A DNA stretch of 64,000 bases from positions 124,001 through 188,000 of the forward strand of contig NZ_JABEQD010000005.1 in NCBI RefSeq assembly GCF_014174395.1. The letters run 5' to 3'. Every line of letters starts with the position of its first letter. Within the stretch, counting starts at the first letter, position 1. Source of the DNA: Gluconacetobacter aggeris (GTDB lineage Bacteria > Pseudomonadota > Alphaproteobacteria > Acetobacterales > Acetobacteraceae). The notes beneath the pieces were generated by a model. That model was given only the letters and a program-made list of their open reading frames with translations. It searched no databases and had not been told where the DNA came from. Below, piece after piece: positions 53,924 through 63,279 of the stretch. The position numbers and the translations under genes were made by a program.

Positions 53924-55177
53924 ATGTCCCGTCATACTCCGCGGATCGTCATGAAATTCGGTGGCACCTCTGTGGCCGACCTCGACCGAATTCGCGCGGT
54001 GGCGGAAAAAGTACGCAAGCAGGTCGAGGCGGGATGCGAGGTCGCGGTGGTGGTCTCGGCCATGTCCGGCGTCACCAACCAGTTGGTCGGCTATTGCCAG
54101 TCGCTGTCGCCGCTGCACGATGCCCGGGAATATGACGCGGTCGTCGCCACCGGCGAGCAGGTCACCAGCGGCCTGCTGGCCATTGCGCTGCAGACGATCG
54201 GGGTCGAGGCCCGGTCCTGGCTGGGGTGGCAGATCCCGCTGCGCACCGATGCGGCGCATGGCAAGGCGCGTATCGGCTCGATCGACGGCGATGCGCTGGT
54301 GGAACGCATGCAGGCCGGCCAGGTGCCGATCATCGCCGGCTTCCAGGGCGTGGCCCCCGACGGGCGCATCACGACGCTGGGGCGCGGCGGGTCCGATACC
54401 TCGGCCGTCGCCATTGCGGCCGCCATCGGGGCCGACCGGTGTGATATCTATACCGATGTCGACGGGATCTACACGACTGACCCGCGCATTGTTGCGAGGG
54501 CACGGAAGCTGGATAAGATCACGTATGAGGAAATGTTGGAGCTGGCGTCGGTCGGGGCGAAAGTCCTGCAGACCCGCAGCGTCGAGCTGGCAATGAAGGA
54601 ACGGGTGCGCGTGCAGGTGCTGTCGAGCTTCGTCGATGGCCCGGCCCCGTCGGAAGGCAACCTGCCCGGATCATTAGTGGTGGATGAGGACGAGATCGTG
54701 GAAAAGGAACTGGTCGCCGGCATAGCCTATTCGCGCGACGAAGCGAAGCTGTCGGTCCGGCGCATTCCGGACCGTCCCGGGATCGCGGCCGCGATCTTCG
54801 GCCCGCTGACGGCGGCGAACGTGAATGTCGACATGATCGTGCAGAGTACCGGCGCCGACGGCCTGACGAACATGACCTTCACCACCTCCAGGACCGATCT
54901 GGCCCGTGCCATCCAGTCGCTGGAAGCGTCGCGGGATGTCATTCAGTACGGCGAGCTGGTGACGGATGACGACGTGGTGAAGATCAGCGTCGTCGGCATC
55001 GGCATGCGTTCGCATGCCGGGGTGGCGAACCTGATGTTCCGTACCCTGTCGGACCGCAACATCAATATTCAGGTCATTTCGACCAGCGAAATCAAGGTCT
55101 CGGTGCTGATCGCCGCGGAATATGCCGAACTGGCCGTGCGGGCGCTGCATACGGCCTACGGCCTCGACGCGGCCTGA
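53924..55177 (+). CDS. lysC: Aspartate kinase
   Basis: First step of the lysine/threonine/methionine pathway. 417 residues: kinase motif VMKFGGTSVAD at 9-19, GRGGSDTSAVAIAA, YTDVDGIYTTDPR, and two C-terminal ACT domains (about 265-417) that normally give feedback control by lysine and threonine. AGAGCC ribosome site precedes the ATG. The stop TGA shares one base with the ATG of the next gene. Confidence 0.95.
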   Translation: MSRHTPRIVMKFGGTSVADLDRIRAVAEKVRKQVEAGCEVAVVVSAMSGVTNQLVGYCQSLSPLHDAREYDAVVATGEQVTSGLLAIALQTIGVEARSWLGWQIPLRTDAAHGKARIGSIDGDALVERMQAGQVPIIAGFQGVAPDGRITTLGRGGSDTSAVAIAAAIGADRCDIYTDVDGIYTTDPRIVARARKLDKITYEEMLELASVGAKVLQTRSVELAMKERVRVQVLSSFVDGPAPSEGNLPGSLVVDEDEIVEKELVAGIAYSRDEAKLSVRRIPDRPGIAAAIFGPLTAANVNVDMIVQSTGADGLTNMTFTTSRTDLARAIQSLEASRDVIQYGELVTDDDVVKISVVGIGMRSHAGVANLMFRTLSDRNINIQVISTSEIKVSVLIAAEYAELAVRALHTAYGLDAA

Positions 55178-56256
55178 TGGCGATGGAGATACGCGTGACG
55201 CAGCCGGTGGGCGACGCGAGGCAGCGGGAAGCGGCCCGCGCCCGCCTGGACCGCCTGTGGGCGCCCGGCACGCAGTTCCTGGGGAGCGAGGTCGCGATCC
55301 TGGGTGGCGCCATGTCGTGGGTCAGCGAACGGAACCTGGTCTCGGCCATTTCCAATGCAGGCGGTTTCGGCGTGCTGGCCTGCGGGGCGATGGAGCCCGA
55401 CCGCCTGGCCGAGGAAATCGCCGCGACCCAGGCGCTGACCAGCCGCCCCTTTGGCGTCAACCTGATCACGATGCATCCGCGCCTGGACGATCTGGTCCAG
55501 GTCTGCCTTGCGGCCGGTGTGTCGCATGTCGTGCTGGCCGGCGGGATTCCGCCCGGCCCGGCGATCCGGGCGCTGAAGGATGGCGGGGCGAAGGTCATCG
55601 CCTTTACCCCGGCGCTGGTCCTGGCCAAGCGGCTGGTGCGCATGGGCGTCGATGCGCTGGTGATCGAGGGGGCGGAGGCCGGCGGGCATATCGGGCCGGT
55701 GTCGCTGACCGTGCTGGCGCAGGAAGTGCTGCCCCATATCCGCTCGGTTCCCGTATTCGTCGCGGGCGGGCTGGGGCGGGGTGAGGCCATCCTGTCCTAT
55801 CTGGAACAGGGTGCGGCCGGTGCGCAGCTCGGCACGCGTTTTGCCGCCTCGACGGAAAGCATCGCCCATGAGCGTTTCAAGGCGGCCTTCGTGCGGGCCA
55901 ATGCGCGTGACGCGGTGACGTCGGTCCAGCTTGACGAGCGTTTCCCGGTCATTCCGGTGCGCGGCCTGTCGAACGAGGGTGGGCGGGCGTTCCTGCGCCA
56001 TCAGGCCGAGACGATTCGCCGCTATCTGGACGGGGAACTGACCAAGGAAGCGGCCCAGCTCGATATCGAACATTTCTGGGCGGGTTCGCTGCGCCGGGCG
56101 GTGATCGAGGGCGACGTGGAAAACGGCTCGGTCATGGCTGGCCAGTCGGTCGGCATGATCACGTCGGTTCAGCCTGTGGCCGCCATCATCGCCGAGCTGG
56201 TCGAGCAGGCCGTCGATGCCCTGGTGCGACGCGATGAGGCCGCGGGTGAGCCGTGA
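55177..56256 (+). CDS. Nitronate monooxygenase/2-nitropropane dioxygenase-like flavoprotein
   Basis: FMN TIM barrel of 359 residues. VAILGGAMSWVSERNLVSAISNAGGFGVLACGAM at the N-terminus, VIEGAEAGGHIGPV (FMN phosphate), VFVAGGLGRGEAILSYLEQGAAGAQLGTRF are family hallmarks; an enoyl-reductase FabK-like role is the main alternative. Overlaps lysC by one base and the rodZ-like gene by four (GTGA), so it is in the middle of a tight operon although its link to aspartate metabolism or cell shape is unclear. Confidence 0.87.
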   Translation: MAMEIRVTQPVGDARQREAARARLDRLWAPGTQFLGSEVAILGGAMSWVSERNLVSAISNAGGFGVLACGAMEPDRLAEEIAATQALTSRPFGVNLITMHPRLDDLVQVCLAAGVSHVVLAGGIPPGPAIRALKDGGAKVIAFTPALVLAKRLVRMGVDALVIEGAEAGGHIGPVSLTVLAQEVLPHIRSVPVFVAGGLGRGEAILSYLEQGAAGAQLGTRFAASTESIAHERFKAAFVRANARDAVTSVQLDERFPVIPVRGLSNEGGRAFLRHQAETIRRYLDGELTKEAAQLDIEHFWAGSLRRAVIEGDVENGSVMAGQSVGMITSVQPVAAIIAELVEQAVDALVRRDEAAGEP

Positions 56257-57404
56257 GTGACGAGGACGCCCGGACGACGCTGAACGATTCCGGTGCCAGG
56301 GCCCCCACGGGGGCGGCTGGCGTTGGACCGGCCCTGCGGGCGCGGCGCGAGCAGCTTGGCTGGGCGCTGCCCGACGTCGCGACCTGGCTGCGGATACGCC
56401 TGTCGTTTCTCGAGGCGATGGAAGAGGGGCGGGTCAAGGACCTGCCGGGAAATGTCTATACGCTCGGCTTCCTGCGCACCTATGCGCAGGCGCTGGGCCT
56501 GGATGCCGACGCGGTGGTCACGCGCTTCAAGGCCGATGCGCGGGACAGCATCGACTGCAAGCCCGAACTTTCCTTTCCGGCCCCGGCATCCACTGGTGCG
56601 ATACCGGTCGGCGTCATGGTGCTTCTGGGGGGGGTGATCATCGTGCTGGCCTATGTCGGCTGGTACCGGATGACCGACGGGCAATCCGCGCCGCCGCAAC
56701 CCGTTCCCTCGGTTTTCTCCGCCATTCCGGGCATGACGCGCCAGGCGCCGACCTCGCCGCAGGTCGCCTCGGTTCTGCCGCCGGAACGTGCGCCCATTCC
56801 GCCGCGACCGCTGCCGGAGCCGGAGAAATCGGCGATCACCGATGGGGATATTCCCGCGGAGCCCACGCCGGTGCCGGGCAGCCAGGTCGAGCAGGGCGCG
56901 TCTCCGGCCGCGCCTGTTGCCGTACCGTCCATGACCCAACCTGCCGCGCCGGGCACGGCGCCGGCCGCCGTGATGCCGGCTCCGGCGCAGGCCCCAGTTC
57001 AGGCCCCGGCGGCTGCCGCGCCTGCCGGGCAGATCGTCCTGACCGCCTCGGCCCAGACCTGGGTGCAGGTCAGGGTTGCTGGTGGGCCGGTGATTTACGA
57101 CCATGTCCTGCAGGCCGGCGAGAGCTGGTCCGCGCCGCGGGACAAGACGGATCTTCTGCTGACGGTCGGCAATGCCGGCGGGCTGGTGGTCAGCGCCGAT
57201 GGCGTGACGACCCAGCCTCTGGGCAGGAACGGCGCGGTGCGCCGCAATCTGCCGCTGACGCGCGATGCCGTTCGCAGCGGCAGCATCGTGGCTGCGCTGC
57301 CTGCGCCGGCGGTGCGCCCGGCCCAGGCGGCGCCCCCGGAGCGGGTGGACGGCGCGGGGCATCCTGCGGCGCCGCTGCCCGCGCCTGCGAAAAGCGGGGA
57401 GTAA
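56253..57404 (+). CDS. rodZ: RodZ-like cell-shape protein (HTH and DUF4115 domains)
   Basis: 383 residues: N-terminal helix-turn-helix (about 27-95, LRARREQLGWALPDVATWLRI ... YTLGFLRTYAQALGLD), one membrane helix (about 112-132), a long Pro/Ala-rich periplasmic linker (about 140-255) and a C-terminal DUF4115 beta domain (QIVLTASAQTWVQVRV ... LPLTRDAV). In other bacteria RodZ links MreB to the elongation machinery. GTG start at 56253. Directly upstream of ispG, a conserved order in proteobacteria. Confidence 0.88.
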   Translation: MSDEDARTTLNDSGARAPTGAAGVGPALRARREQLGWALPDVATWLRIRLSFLEAMEEGRVKDLPGNVYTLGFLRTYAQALGLDADAVVTRFKADARDSIDCKPELSFPAPASTGAIPVGVMVLLGGVIIVLAYVGWYRMTDGQSAPPQPVPSVFSAIPGMTRQAPTSPQVASVLPPERAPIPPRPLPEPEKSAITDGDIPAEPTPVPGSQVEQGASPAAPVAVPSMTQPAAPGTAPAAVMPAPAQAPVQAPAAAAPAGQIVLTASAQTWVQVRVAGGPVIYDHVLQAGESWSAPRDKTDLLLTVGNAGGLVVSADGVTTQPLGRNGAVRRNLPLTRDAVRSGSIVAALPAPAVRPAQAAPPERVDGAGHPAAPLPAPAKSGE

Positions 57405-57433
57405 AAGGGCTGGGACCGGCTGCGGCCGGTCTG

Positions 57434-57455
57434 GCCAAACCGAACGGTTTTTGGC
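57434..57455 (+). terminator. Possible terminator after the rodZ gene
   Basis: GCCAAACCG (57434-57442) and CGGTTTTTGGC (57445-57455) pair imperfectly around AA, preceded by another GACCGGC/GCCGGTC stem at about 57413-57431. May only reduce readthrough to ispG. Confidence 0.4.
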
Positions 57456-57537
57456 AGGAAGCATGCACGGAAAGGCGGCGCGCCGTCATGCCGGCGGATA
57501 GAACAATGTTATCATCGCCTCATCCGGAGGGCAGACA

Positions 57538-58680
57538 ATGAGCAGCTATCGTCCCTATCAGTATATCGAACGGCGCAAGTCGCGGCAGATCCATGTCGGC
57601 AAGGTGGCGGTGGGCGGCGACGCGCCGATTTCCGTCCAGACCATGACCAACACGCTGACGACCGATGCCGAGGCGACGATCGCGCAGATCCGGCGGGCAG
57701 AGCTGGCAGGCGTCGATATCGTGCGCGTGTCGTGCCCCGACGAGGAGAGCACCGCCGCGCTGGCGGAGATCGTGCGCGAGGTCAATGTGCCGATCGTTGC
57801 CGACATCCATTTCCACTACAAGCGCGCGATCGAGGCCGCACAGGCCGGCGCGGCCTGCCTGCGCATCAATCCGGGCAATATCGGCAGCGCGGAGCGCGTG
57901 CGCGAGGTGGTGAAGGCGGCCAAGGATTATGGCTGCTCGATCCGCATCGGCGTGAATGCCGGATCGCTGGAAAAGCATCTTCTGGAAAAATACGGTGAGC
58001 CCAACCCGGACGCGCTGGTCGAAAGCGCGCTGGAGCATGCCAAGATCCTGGAAGACCATGATTTCCATGAATTCAAGATCAGCGTGAAGGCATCGGATGT
58101 CTTCCTGGCCGTTGCCGCCTATCAGCAACTGGCCGAGGTCTGCGACCATCCGCTGCATATCGGCATCACCGAGGCGGGCAGCAAGCGGGCCGGCACCGTC
58201 AAATCCTCGATCGGGCTGGGCAACCTGCTGTGGGCCGGCGTGGGCGACACGATGCGCGTGTCGCTGTCGGCCGAACCCGAGGAGGAAGTGCTGGTCGGCT
58301 GGGATATCCTGAAGTCGCTGGGCCTGCGCCATCGCGGCGTGAAGATCATTTCCTGCCCGTCCTGCGCGCGGCAGGGCTTCAACGTGATCCAGACCGTGCA
58401 GACGCTGGAAGATCGTCTGGCGCATATCCAGACGCCGCTGACGCTGTCGATCATCGGCTGCGTGGTCAACGGGCCCGGTGAGGCGCTGATGACCGATATC
58501 GGCGTGACCGGCGGTGGCTCGGGCCGCCACATGGTCTATGCCGCCGGCCGGCAGGACCATACGATCGCGGCGGATTCGATGATCGACCACATCGTCGACA
58601 TGGTCGAGAAGAAGGCCGAGATCCTTCGTGCCGAGGAAGAGGCCGCGAAGGCGGCGGAGGCGGTCGTCGCCGCCCAGTAA
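57538..58680 (+). CDS. ispG: 4-hydroxy-3-methylbut-2-en-1-yl diphosphate synthase (flavodoxin)
   Basis: Iron-sulfur enzyme of the MEP isoprenoid pathway. 380 residues: [24 protein letters not shown] near the start, [26 protein letters not shown], and the cluster region [12 protein letters not shown] with CVVNGPGEA supplying three Cys and a Glu. Electron donor is probably flavodoxin/ferredoxin via reductase (fpr at 7 kb). GGAGGG ribosome site before the ATG. Confidence 0.96.
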   Translation: MSSYRPYQYIERRKSRQIHVGKVAVGGDAPISVQTMTNTLTTDAEATIAQIRRAELAGVDIVRVSCPDEESTAALAEIVREVNVPIVADIHFHYKRAIEAAQAGAACLRINPGNIGSAERVREVVKAAKDYGCSIRIGVNAGSLEKHLLEKYGEPNPDALVESALEHAKILEDHDFHEFKISVKASDVFLAVAAYQQLAEVCDHPLHIGITEAGSKRAGTVKSSIGLGNLLWAGVGDTMRVSLSAEPEEEVLVGWDILKSLGLRHRGVKIISCPSCARQGFNVIQTVQTLEDRLAHIQTPLTLSIIGCVVNGPGEALMTDIGVTGGGSGRHMVYAAGRQDHTIAADSMIDHIVDMVEKKAEILRAEEEAAKAAEAVVAAQ

Positions 58681-58730
58681 GGACGCGTCCGGCCGGCAGG
58701 GCCGGGCCTGCAAAACCTGCCGTCCTTTAC

Positions 58731-58760
58731 TGTGTTCCGTCCCGTTCGGGACGGAACACA
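58731..58760. terminator. Perfect 14-base hairpin between ispG and hisS
   Basis: TGTGTTCCGTCCCG (58731-58744) and CGGGACGGAACACA (58747-58760) with a two-base loop. No T tract follows. Terminator of ispG, attenuator for hisS, or an RNA-processing site are all possible. Confidence 0.55.
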
Positions 58761-58790
58761 TATGAGATCTAGAAACAGGAACATCGATCC

Positions 58791-60041
58791 GTGAGCAGCC
58801 TGCAACCCGTCCGTGGTACCCATGACCTGATCGGCGAGGGGCAGCGGCGCCATGCCCATGTGGTCGATACCGCGCGGCGCATCGCGGGCCTGTATGGTTT
58901 CGATGAATGGTCCACCCCGATCTTCGAGGATACGCGGGTCTTTGCGCGCTCGCTGGGCGATACGTCCGACGTGGTGTCGAAGGAGATGTATTCCTTCGAG
59001 GACCGGGGCGGCGAATCCCTGACCCTGCGGCCCGAGGGCACGGCGGGCGTGTGCCGCGCCCTGGTGACCAATGGCCTGACCCAGTCCCTGCCGCAGAAAG
59101 TGTTCTATGCCGGGCCGATGTTCCGCTACGAGCGCCCGCAGAAGGGACGGTATCGCCAGTTTCACCAGATCGGTGCCGAACTGATCGGCGCGGCCGAACC
59201 GCTGGCCGATGCCGAAGTGATCGCGATGGGGCGCGATATCCTGAAGGCGCTGGGCATTGCCGACGATACGGTGGTGGAACTGAACACGCTGGGCGATACG
59301 GAGAGCCGCGCCGCGTGGCGTGCCGCGCTGATTGCCTATTTCACCGAATACAAGGACCAGTTGTCCGACGACAGCCGCGCCCGTCTGGAGCGCAATCCGT
59401 TGCGCATCCTCGACAGCAAGGCGCCGCAGGACCGGGCGCTGGTGGCCGATGCGCCGCTGATCGGTGCCTTCCTGACCGACGAAGCTCGGACCTTCTGGGA
59501 CGATCTGCGCTCGGCGCTGGATCTGCTGGGCGTGCCGTTCCGCGAGAATCCGGGCATCGTGCGCGGTCTGGATTATTACGGACACACGACCTTCGAATTC
59601 GTGACCGAGAAGCTGGGCACCCAGGGCACGGTGCTGGCCGGCGGCCGCTATGACGGGCTGGTGGCCGAAATGGGCGGCCCGCGCACGCCGGCCATCGGCT
59701 GGGCCGGCGGGATCGAACGGCTGGCCCTGCTGCTGGATAGTGCGCCGGCGGCGCCGCGCCCGGTGGCCGTGGTGCCGATGGGCGAAGGTGCTGGCGGCGC
59801 GGCGGTGATGCTGTTGCAGGCCCTGCGCGCCCATGGCGTGCGGGCGGAAATCGCCTATCGCGGCAATGCCAAGCGCCGGATGGAGCGGGCGAACCGGATC
59901 GGCGCCACCCATGCGGTGCTGATCGGCGATGACGAGGTGGCGCGCGGCGTGGCGCAGGTGAAGGCGCTGGATGAAGGGTCGCAGAACGAGCTGGCGCTGG
60001 ACGCGGTCGCACCCTATCTGGCCGGGGCGGCTGGCCGCTAA
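58791..60041 (+). CDS. hisS: Histidine--tRNA ligase
   Basis: Class II synthetase of 416 residues. [21 protein letters not shown] at the start, motif 2 [17 protein letters not shown], the HisA signature [12 protein letters not shown] and motif 3 [14 protein letters not shown]. Starts at GTG 58791 with CAGGA ten bases upstream. Follows a strong hairpin and is three bases before prfA, so the two are co-transcribed. Confidence 0.95.
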   Translation: MSSLQPVRGTHDLIGEGQRRHAHVVDTARRIAGLYGFDEWSTPIFEDTRVFARSLGDTSDVVSKEMYSFEDRGGESLTLRPEGTAGVCRALVTNGLTQSLPQKVFYAGPMFRYERPQKGRYRQFHQIGAELIGAAEPLADAEVIAMGRDILKALGIADDTVVELNTLGDTESRAAWRAALIAYFTEYKDQLSDDSRARLERNPLRILDSKAPQDRALVADAPLIGAFLTDEARTFWDDLRSALDLLGVPFRENPGIVRGLDYYGHTTFEFVTEKLGTQGTVLAGGRYDGLVAEMGGPRTPAIGWAGGIERLALLLDSAPAAPRPVAVVPMGEGAGGAAVMLLQALRAHGVRAEIAYRGNAKRRMERANRIGATHAVLIGDDEVARGVAQVKALDEGSQNELALDAVAPYLAGAAGR

Positions 60042-60044
60042 GCC

Positions 60045-61103
60045 ATGAGTCTCGACGACAGGCTGGACCGGATTGTTGGCCGGGCGGAAGAGTTGCAGGA
60101 CATGCTTGCCCAGGGGCTGGTAGGCGAGGCGTTCAGCAAGGCATCGCGCGAATATGCCGAGCTGGAGCCCATCGTCAGCCGCATCGGTGCGCTGCGCCAG
60201 GCGGAGCGGGAGGCGCTTCAGTCCGAATCGCTGCTGGCCGATCCGGAAATGCGCGAACTGGCCGAGGCTGAACTGGGCGAATTGCGCGGCCGGATCGTGG
60301 AACTGCGCCAGGATATCCGCATTGCCATGCTGCCGCGCGATGAAGCTGACGAGCGCAGTGCCATCCTGGAAATCCGTCCCGCCGCCGGCGGGGACGAGGC
60401 GGCCCTGTTCGCCCGGGAACTGTTCGACGCCTATCGCCGCTATGCCGCCCTGCGCGGCTGGCGTTTCGAGGTGATGGAGTTCGACGAATCGGAACTGGGC
60501 GGCCTGCGCGAAGGGATCGCCACCATCGCCGGGCGGGGCGTGTTCGCTCGCCTGAAATACGAATCGGGCGTGCATCGGGTGCAGCGCGTGCCTGCCACCG
60601 AGAACCAGGGGCGCATCCATACCTCGACCGTGACGGTCGCCATGCTGCCCGAGGCGGGCGAGGTCGACGTCCAGATCAACGACAGCGACCTGCGCATCGA
60701 TGTCTACCGGGCTTCGGGCGCCGGTGGGCAGCATGTCAACAAGACCGAGAGCGCGGTGCGCATCACTCATCTGCCGACCGGCGTGGTGGTGGCGATGCAG
60801 GAAGAAAAGAGCCAGCACAAGAACCGTGCCAAGGCGATGAAGATCCTGATGTCGCGCCTGTACGAGCGCGAGCGCGCCACCGCCCATGCCAGCCGCGCCG
60901 CCGACCGCAAGTCACAGGTCGGCACCGGGGACCGGTCGGAGCGCATCCGGACCTATAATTTCCCGCAGGGGCGGGTGACCGACCACCGGATCAACCTCAC
61001 GGCCTACAAGATCGACCGGGTGATGCTGGGTGAGCTCGACGAATTCATCGATGCCCTGATCCAGGACGAGCAGGCCAGCCTGCTGGCCGCCGAGGGCCTG
61101 TAA
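60045..61103 (+). CDS. prfA: Peptide chain release factor 1
   Basis: Reads UAA and UAG and triggers peptide release. 352 residues: stop-codon PxT loop appears as PATENQGR, followed by the GGQ motif in [25 protein letters not shown]. The GGQ glutamine is the target of PrmC, encoded 527 bases downstream. The stop codon lies in the first arm of a strong bidirectional terminator. Confidence 0.96.
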   Translation: MSLDDRLDRIVGRAEELQDMLAQGLVGEAFSKASREYAELEPIVSRIGALRQAEREALQSESLLADPEMRELAEAELGELRGRIVELRQDIRIAMLPRDEADERSAILEIRPAAGGDEAALFARELFDAYRRYAALRGWRFEVMEFDESELGGLREGIATIAGRGVFARLKYESGVHRVQRVPATENQGRIHTSTVTVAMLPEAGEVDVQINDSDLRIDVYRASGAGGQHVNKTESAVRITHLPTGVVVAMQEEKSQHKNRAKAMKILMSRLYERERATAHASRAADRKSQVGTGDRSERIRTYNFPQGRVTDHRINLTAYKIDRVMLGELDEFIDALIQDEQASLLAAEGL

Positions 61104-61137
61104 ACGCGCGCCGGATCGTCACCTGCGCGCGTTTACA
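61099..61137. terminator. Bidirectional terminator after prfA
   Basis: TGTAAACGCGCGC (61099-61111) and GCGCGCGTTTACA (61125-61137) are perfect 13-base arms around a 13-base loop. The outer end carries the prfA stop. It separates prfA from the convergent secreted-protein gene. Confidence 0.7.
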
Positions 61138-61146
61138 GTCAGCTTC

Positions 61147-61611
61147 TCAAGACGTGGGAACGGAGCAGATCGAGGACCGGCCGGGCTGGCGTTCGACCAC
61201 CGTTGGGTCGTCCGGGTCGGCGAGGTAGAATTCGGTGAAGTTGCGGGTGCCCAGCGCGTTCAGCGTGCGCCCGTCCGGATGATGCAGCATGCCGCCGCCA
61301 TTGACCTCGTGCGTTTCCGTCCGCCCGTCGGGCGTGCGTATGGTAATTTCGCCGCACAACGCATAGGTGTGGTTGACGCGCCCGGCCGCGGTCTCGACCT
61401 GGACGGCGCGTTGCGGCACCGTTGCATCGAGGCGGATCGTGGCGGCAAGCTGTTCGTCGACATATAGGCGGGAGATCTCGGAAATCTCGTTATCCGCGCG
61501 GCCGTCGACGACGGTGAAGGTGCCCGCCCGGGCAGAGCGGGCCGCCGAGGCCAGGACCGCGCCTGCCCCCAGAAATACAAGGATTTTCCATGAACGAGAC
61601 TGCGGCATCAT
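61147..61611 (-). CDS. Small secreted protein of unknown function between prfA and prmC
   Basis: 154 residues, no known family. A signal peptide (MMPQSRSWKILVFLGAGAVLASAARSARA) is followed by a beta-rich mature part (FTVVDGRADNEISEISRLYVDEQLAATIRLD ... VNHTYALCGEITIRTPDGRTETHEVNGGGMLHHPDGR, seen in pieces). Two mature Cys could form a disulfide. ATG 61611 or 61608. Starts are 18 bases from the prmC start on the other strand, so promoters must overlap the genes. Periplasmic location inferred. Confidence 0.65.
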   Translation of the reverse strand: MMPQSRSWKILVFLGAGAVLASAARSARAGTFTVVDGRADNEISEISRLYVDEQLAATIRLDATVPQRAVQVETAAGRVNHTYALCGEITIRTPDGRTETHEVNGGGMLHHPDGRTLNALGTRNFTEFYLADPDDPTVVERQPGRSSICSVPTS

Positions 61612-61629
61612 GGTGCCAGAGTAGGACGG

Positions 61630-62526
61630 ATGTCGCCTGAAATGAAAGAGGACGTGCTGGCCGTGCCGGGAGAGGGTGCCGATCTGCGGACATGCCTCGG
61701 CTGGGGCGGGGCGCAATTGCGTGACGCCGGCGTGGACGATCCGCGTCGTGAGGCGCGGCTGCTGATGGCCCATGTCCTCAGGACCGATCTGGCCGGCTTG
61801 CTGGCCCGCGAGCGGATCGGCGATTCCGAGCGGATTGCTTTCCTGTCGGCAGTGCGGCGCCGTGCGGCGCGCGAGCCGATGGCGCATATTACCGGCCGGG
61901 CCGGATTCTGGTCGCTGGAACTGGAAACCTCGCCCGCGACGCTGATCCCTCGTGCCGACAGCGAAACGCTGATCGAGGCCCTGCTGGATTATCGTCCCGC
62001 GCGCGAACAGGTCGGCAGCGTGCTCGACCTGGGAACCGGGACCGGGTGCCTGCTGCTGGCGGCGCTGAGCGAGTATCGCGGGGCATGGGGCGTGGGCGTG
62101 GATATCGCGCCCGATGCCGCGCGCCTGGCCGCGCGTAATGCCCGGCAGGCGGGGCTGGATGGACGGTGCGTCATGCTGGCGGCCGACTGGGCATCGTCGA
62201 TTCGGGGGACGTTCGATGTGGTGTTCAGCAATCCGCCCTATATCCCGCGTGGCGATCTGGCTGGCCTGATGCCCGATGTGCGGGAGTACGAGCCCGCCCG
62301 CGCGCTGGATGGCGGCAGGGATGGGCTGGATGCCTACAGGGCACTGACGGAGGCCTTACCCTTGCTTCTGGCGCATGATGGGGTTGCTATTTTCGAGATC
62401 GGGATCGGGCAGGAGCATAGCATGCCGTCCCTGGCGCGGCAGTCCGGGCTGGAAATCGTGGATATCCGCGCCGATCTGGGCGGCATTCCGCGTGCTGTAC
62501 TGATGCGGCATCGGCGAGATGCGTGA
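61630..62526 (+). CDS. prmC: Peptide chain release factor N(5)-glutamine methyltransferase
   Basis: Methylates the GGQ glutamine of RF1/RF2. 298 residues: helical N-terminal domain, PMAHITGRAGFWSLEL, the SAM loop VLDLGTGTGCLLLAAL and the glutamine-binding NPPYIP motif. Usually prmC directly follows prfA; here a convergently oriented secreted-protein gene is inserted. ATG 61630 is used; 61642 is another option. Confidence 0.93.
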   Translation: MSPEMKEDVLAVPGEGADLRTCLGWGGAQLRDAGVDDPRREARLLMAHVLRTDLAGLLARERIGDSERIAFLSAVRRRAAREPMAHITGRAGFWSLELETSPATLIPRADSETLIEALLDYRPAREQVGSVLDLGTGTGCLLLAALSEYRGAWGVGVDIAPDAARLAARNARQAGLDGRCVMLAADWASSIRGTFDVVFSNPPYIPRGDLAGLMPDVREYEPARALDGGRDGLDAYRALTEALPLLLAHDGVAIFEIGIGQEHSMPSLARQSGLEIVDIRADLGGIPRAVLMRHRRDA

Positions 62527-62534
62527 AAAACCAT

Positions 62535-62563
62535 TTGGCAGACCGGATATAAGGGCATAGATT
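62535..62563 (+). promoter_or_regulatory. Candidate sigma-70 promoter upstream of the DUF4167 gene
   Basis: TTGGCA (62535-62540), 17-base spacer, TAGATT (62558-62563), about 228 bases before the DUF4167 start. The rest of the 271-base gap shows a G-run followed by five T at about 62580-62590, which may be a prmC terminator remnant. Confidence 0.35.
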
Positions 62564-62797
62564 GGCGATGGAATGCGGGCGGGGGTTTTTACCTTTCCGA
62601 GATGCCGCGTACCGATCCTGAATGCATGAAAACGGAAATGACCGCACGGATGCGTGCAGGGGCCCGGGTCGTTGTATCATGCCGCAGGGTCAGATGCCGG
62701 GCTGCATGCCAGGCGCTCAGAATGACAATAGGGGATGGTTGGCCCCGGCGGTCGCAGGCAAATGGCGGCCGTTAACAGGAAAGTGCTGCGACAGCTT

Positions 62798-63232
62798 ATG
62801 AACATGAAACGCATGCGGGGCCGGCACCATCGTTCGGGCGGCAGCAATGGCGGAAGTGTACGCCAGCAGAACGGCCAGATCCCCCTCAATCGTAACCATG
62901 TGTTCGACAGTAATGGGCCGGATCTGCGGATTCGCGGCACCGCCCAGCAATTGTTTGAAAAATACCTGCAGCTTGGGCGCGATGCCAGCGGCGCGGGCGA
63001 CCGCGTGATGGCCGAGGCCTATTTCCAGCATGCCGAACATTATTTCCGCATCCTGAACGCCATGACCCAGGCGGCGCAGCAGAACCAGCAGGAACGCCAG
63101 GAGCGGCATGCCCGCCAGCGCCCCATGGCGGTGAGCGAAGGGGATGACGCGGCCGAGGAAGGTGCCGAGGAAACGGCTTCTGAAAAAGCCCGTCCGGGAT
63201 CGGACACGGAACTGGCGCCGGTCGAAGCCTGA
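62798..63232 (+). CDS. DUF4167 family protein
   Basis: 144 residues. The conserved domain is MKRMRGRHHR at the N-terminus followed by NHVFDSNGPDLRIRGTAQQLFEKYLQLGRDASGAGDRVMAEAYFQHAEHYFR (seen in pieces), characteristic of this alphaproteobacterial family located after prmC. Basic at the N-terminus, Gln/Arg-rich in the middle and acidic at the C-terminus, it looks like an RNA-binding protein, but no function is known. ATG 62798 or 62804. Confidence 0.87.
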   Translation: MNMKRMRGRHHRSGGSNGGSVRQQNGQIPLNRNHVFDSNGPDLRIRGTAQQLFEKYLQLGRDASGAGDRVMAEAYFQHAEHYFRILNAMTQAAQQNQQERQERHARQRPMAVSEGDDAAEEGAEETASEKARPGSDTELAPVEA

Positions 63233-63241
63233 TTTGTCGCG

Positions 63242-63265
63242 GGACCGGCGGTCGGCCGCCGGTCC
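63242..63265. terminator. Bidirectional terminator between the DUF4167 gene and bioA
   Basis: GGACCGGCGG (63242-63251) and CCGCCGGTCC (63256-63265) with loop TCGG. Confidence 0.65.
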
Positions 63266-63279
63266 AAGCGCCTATCGTG

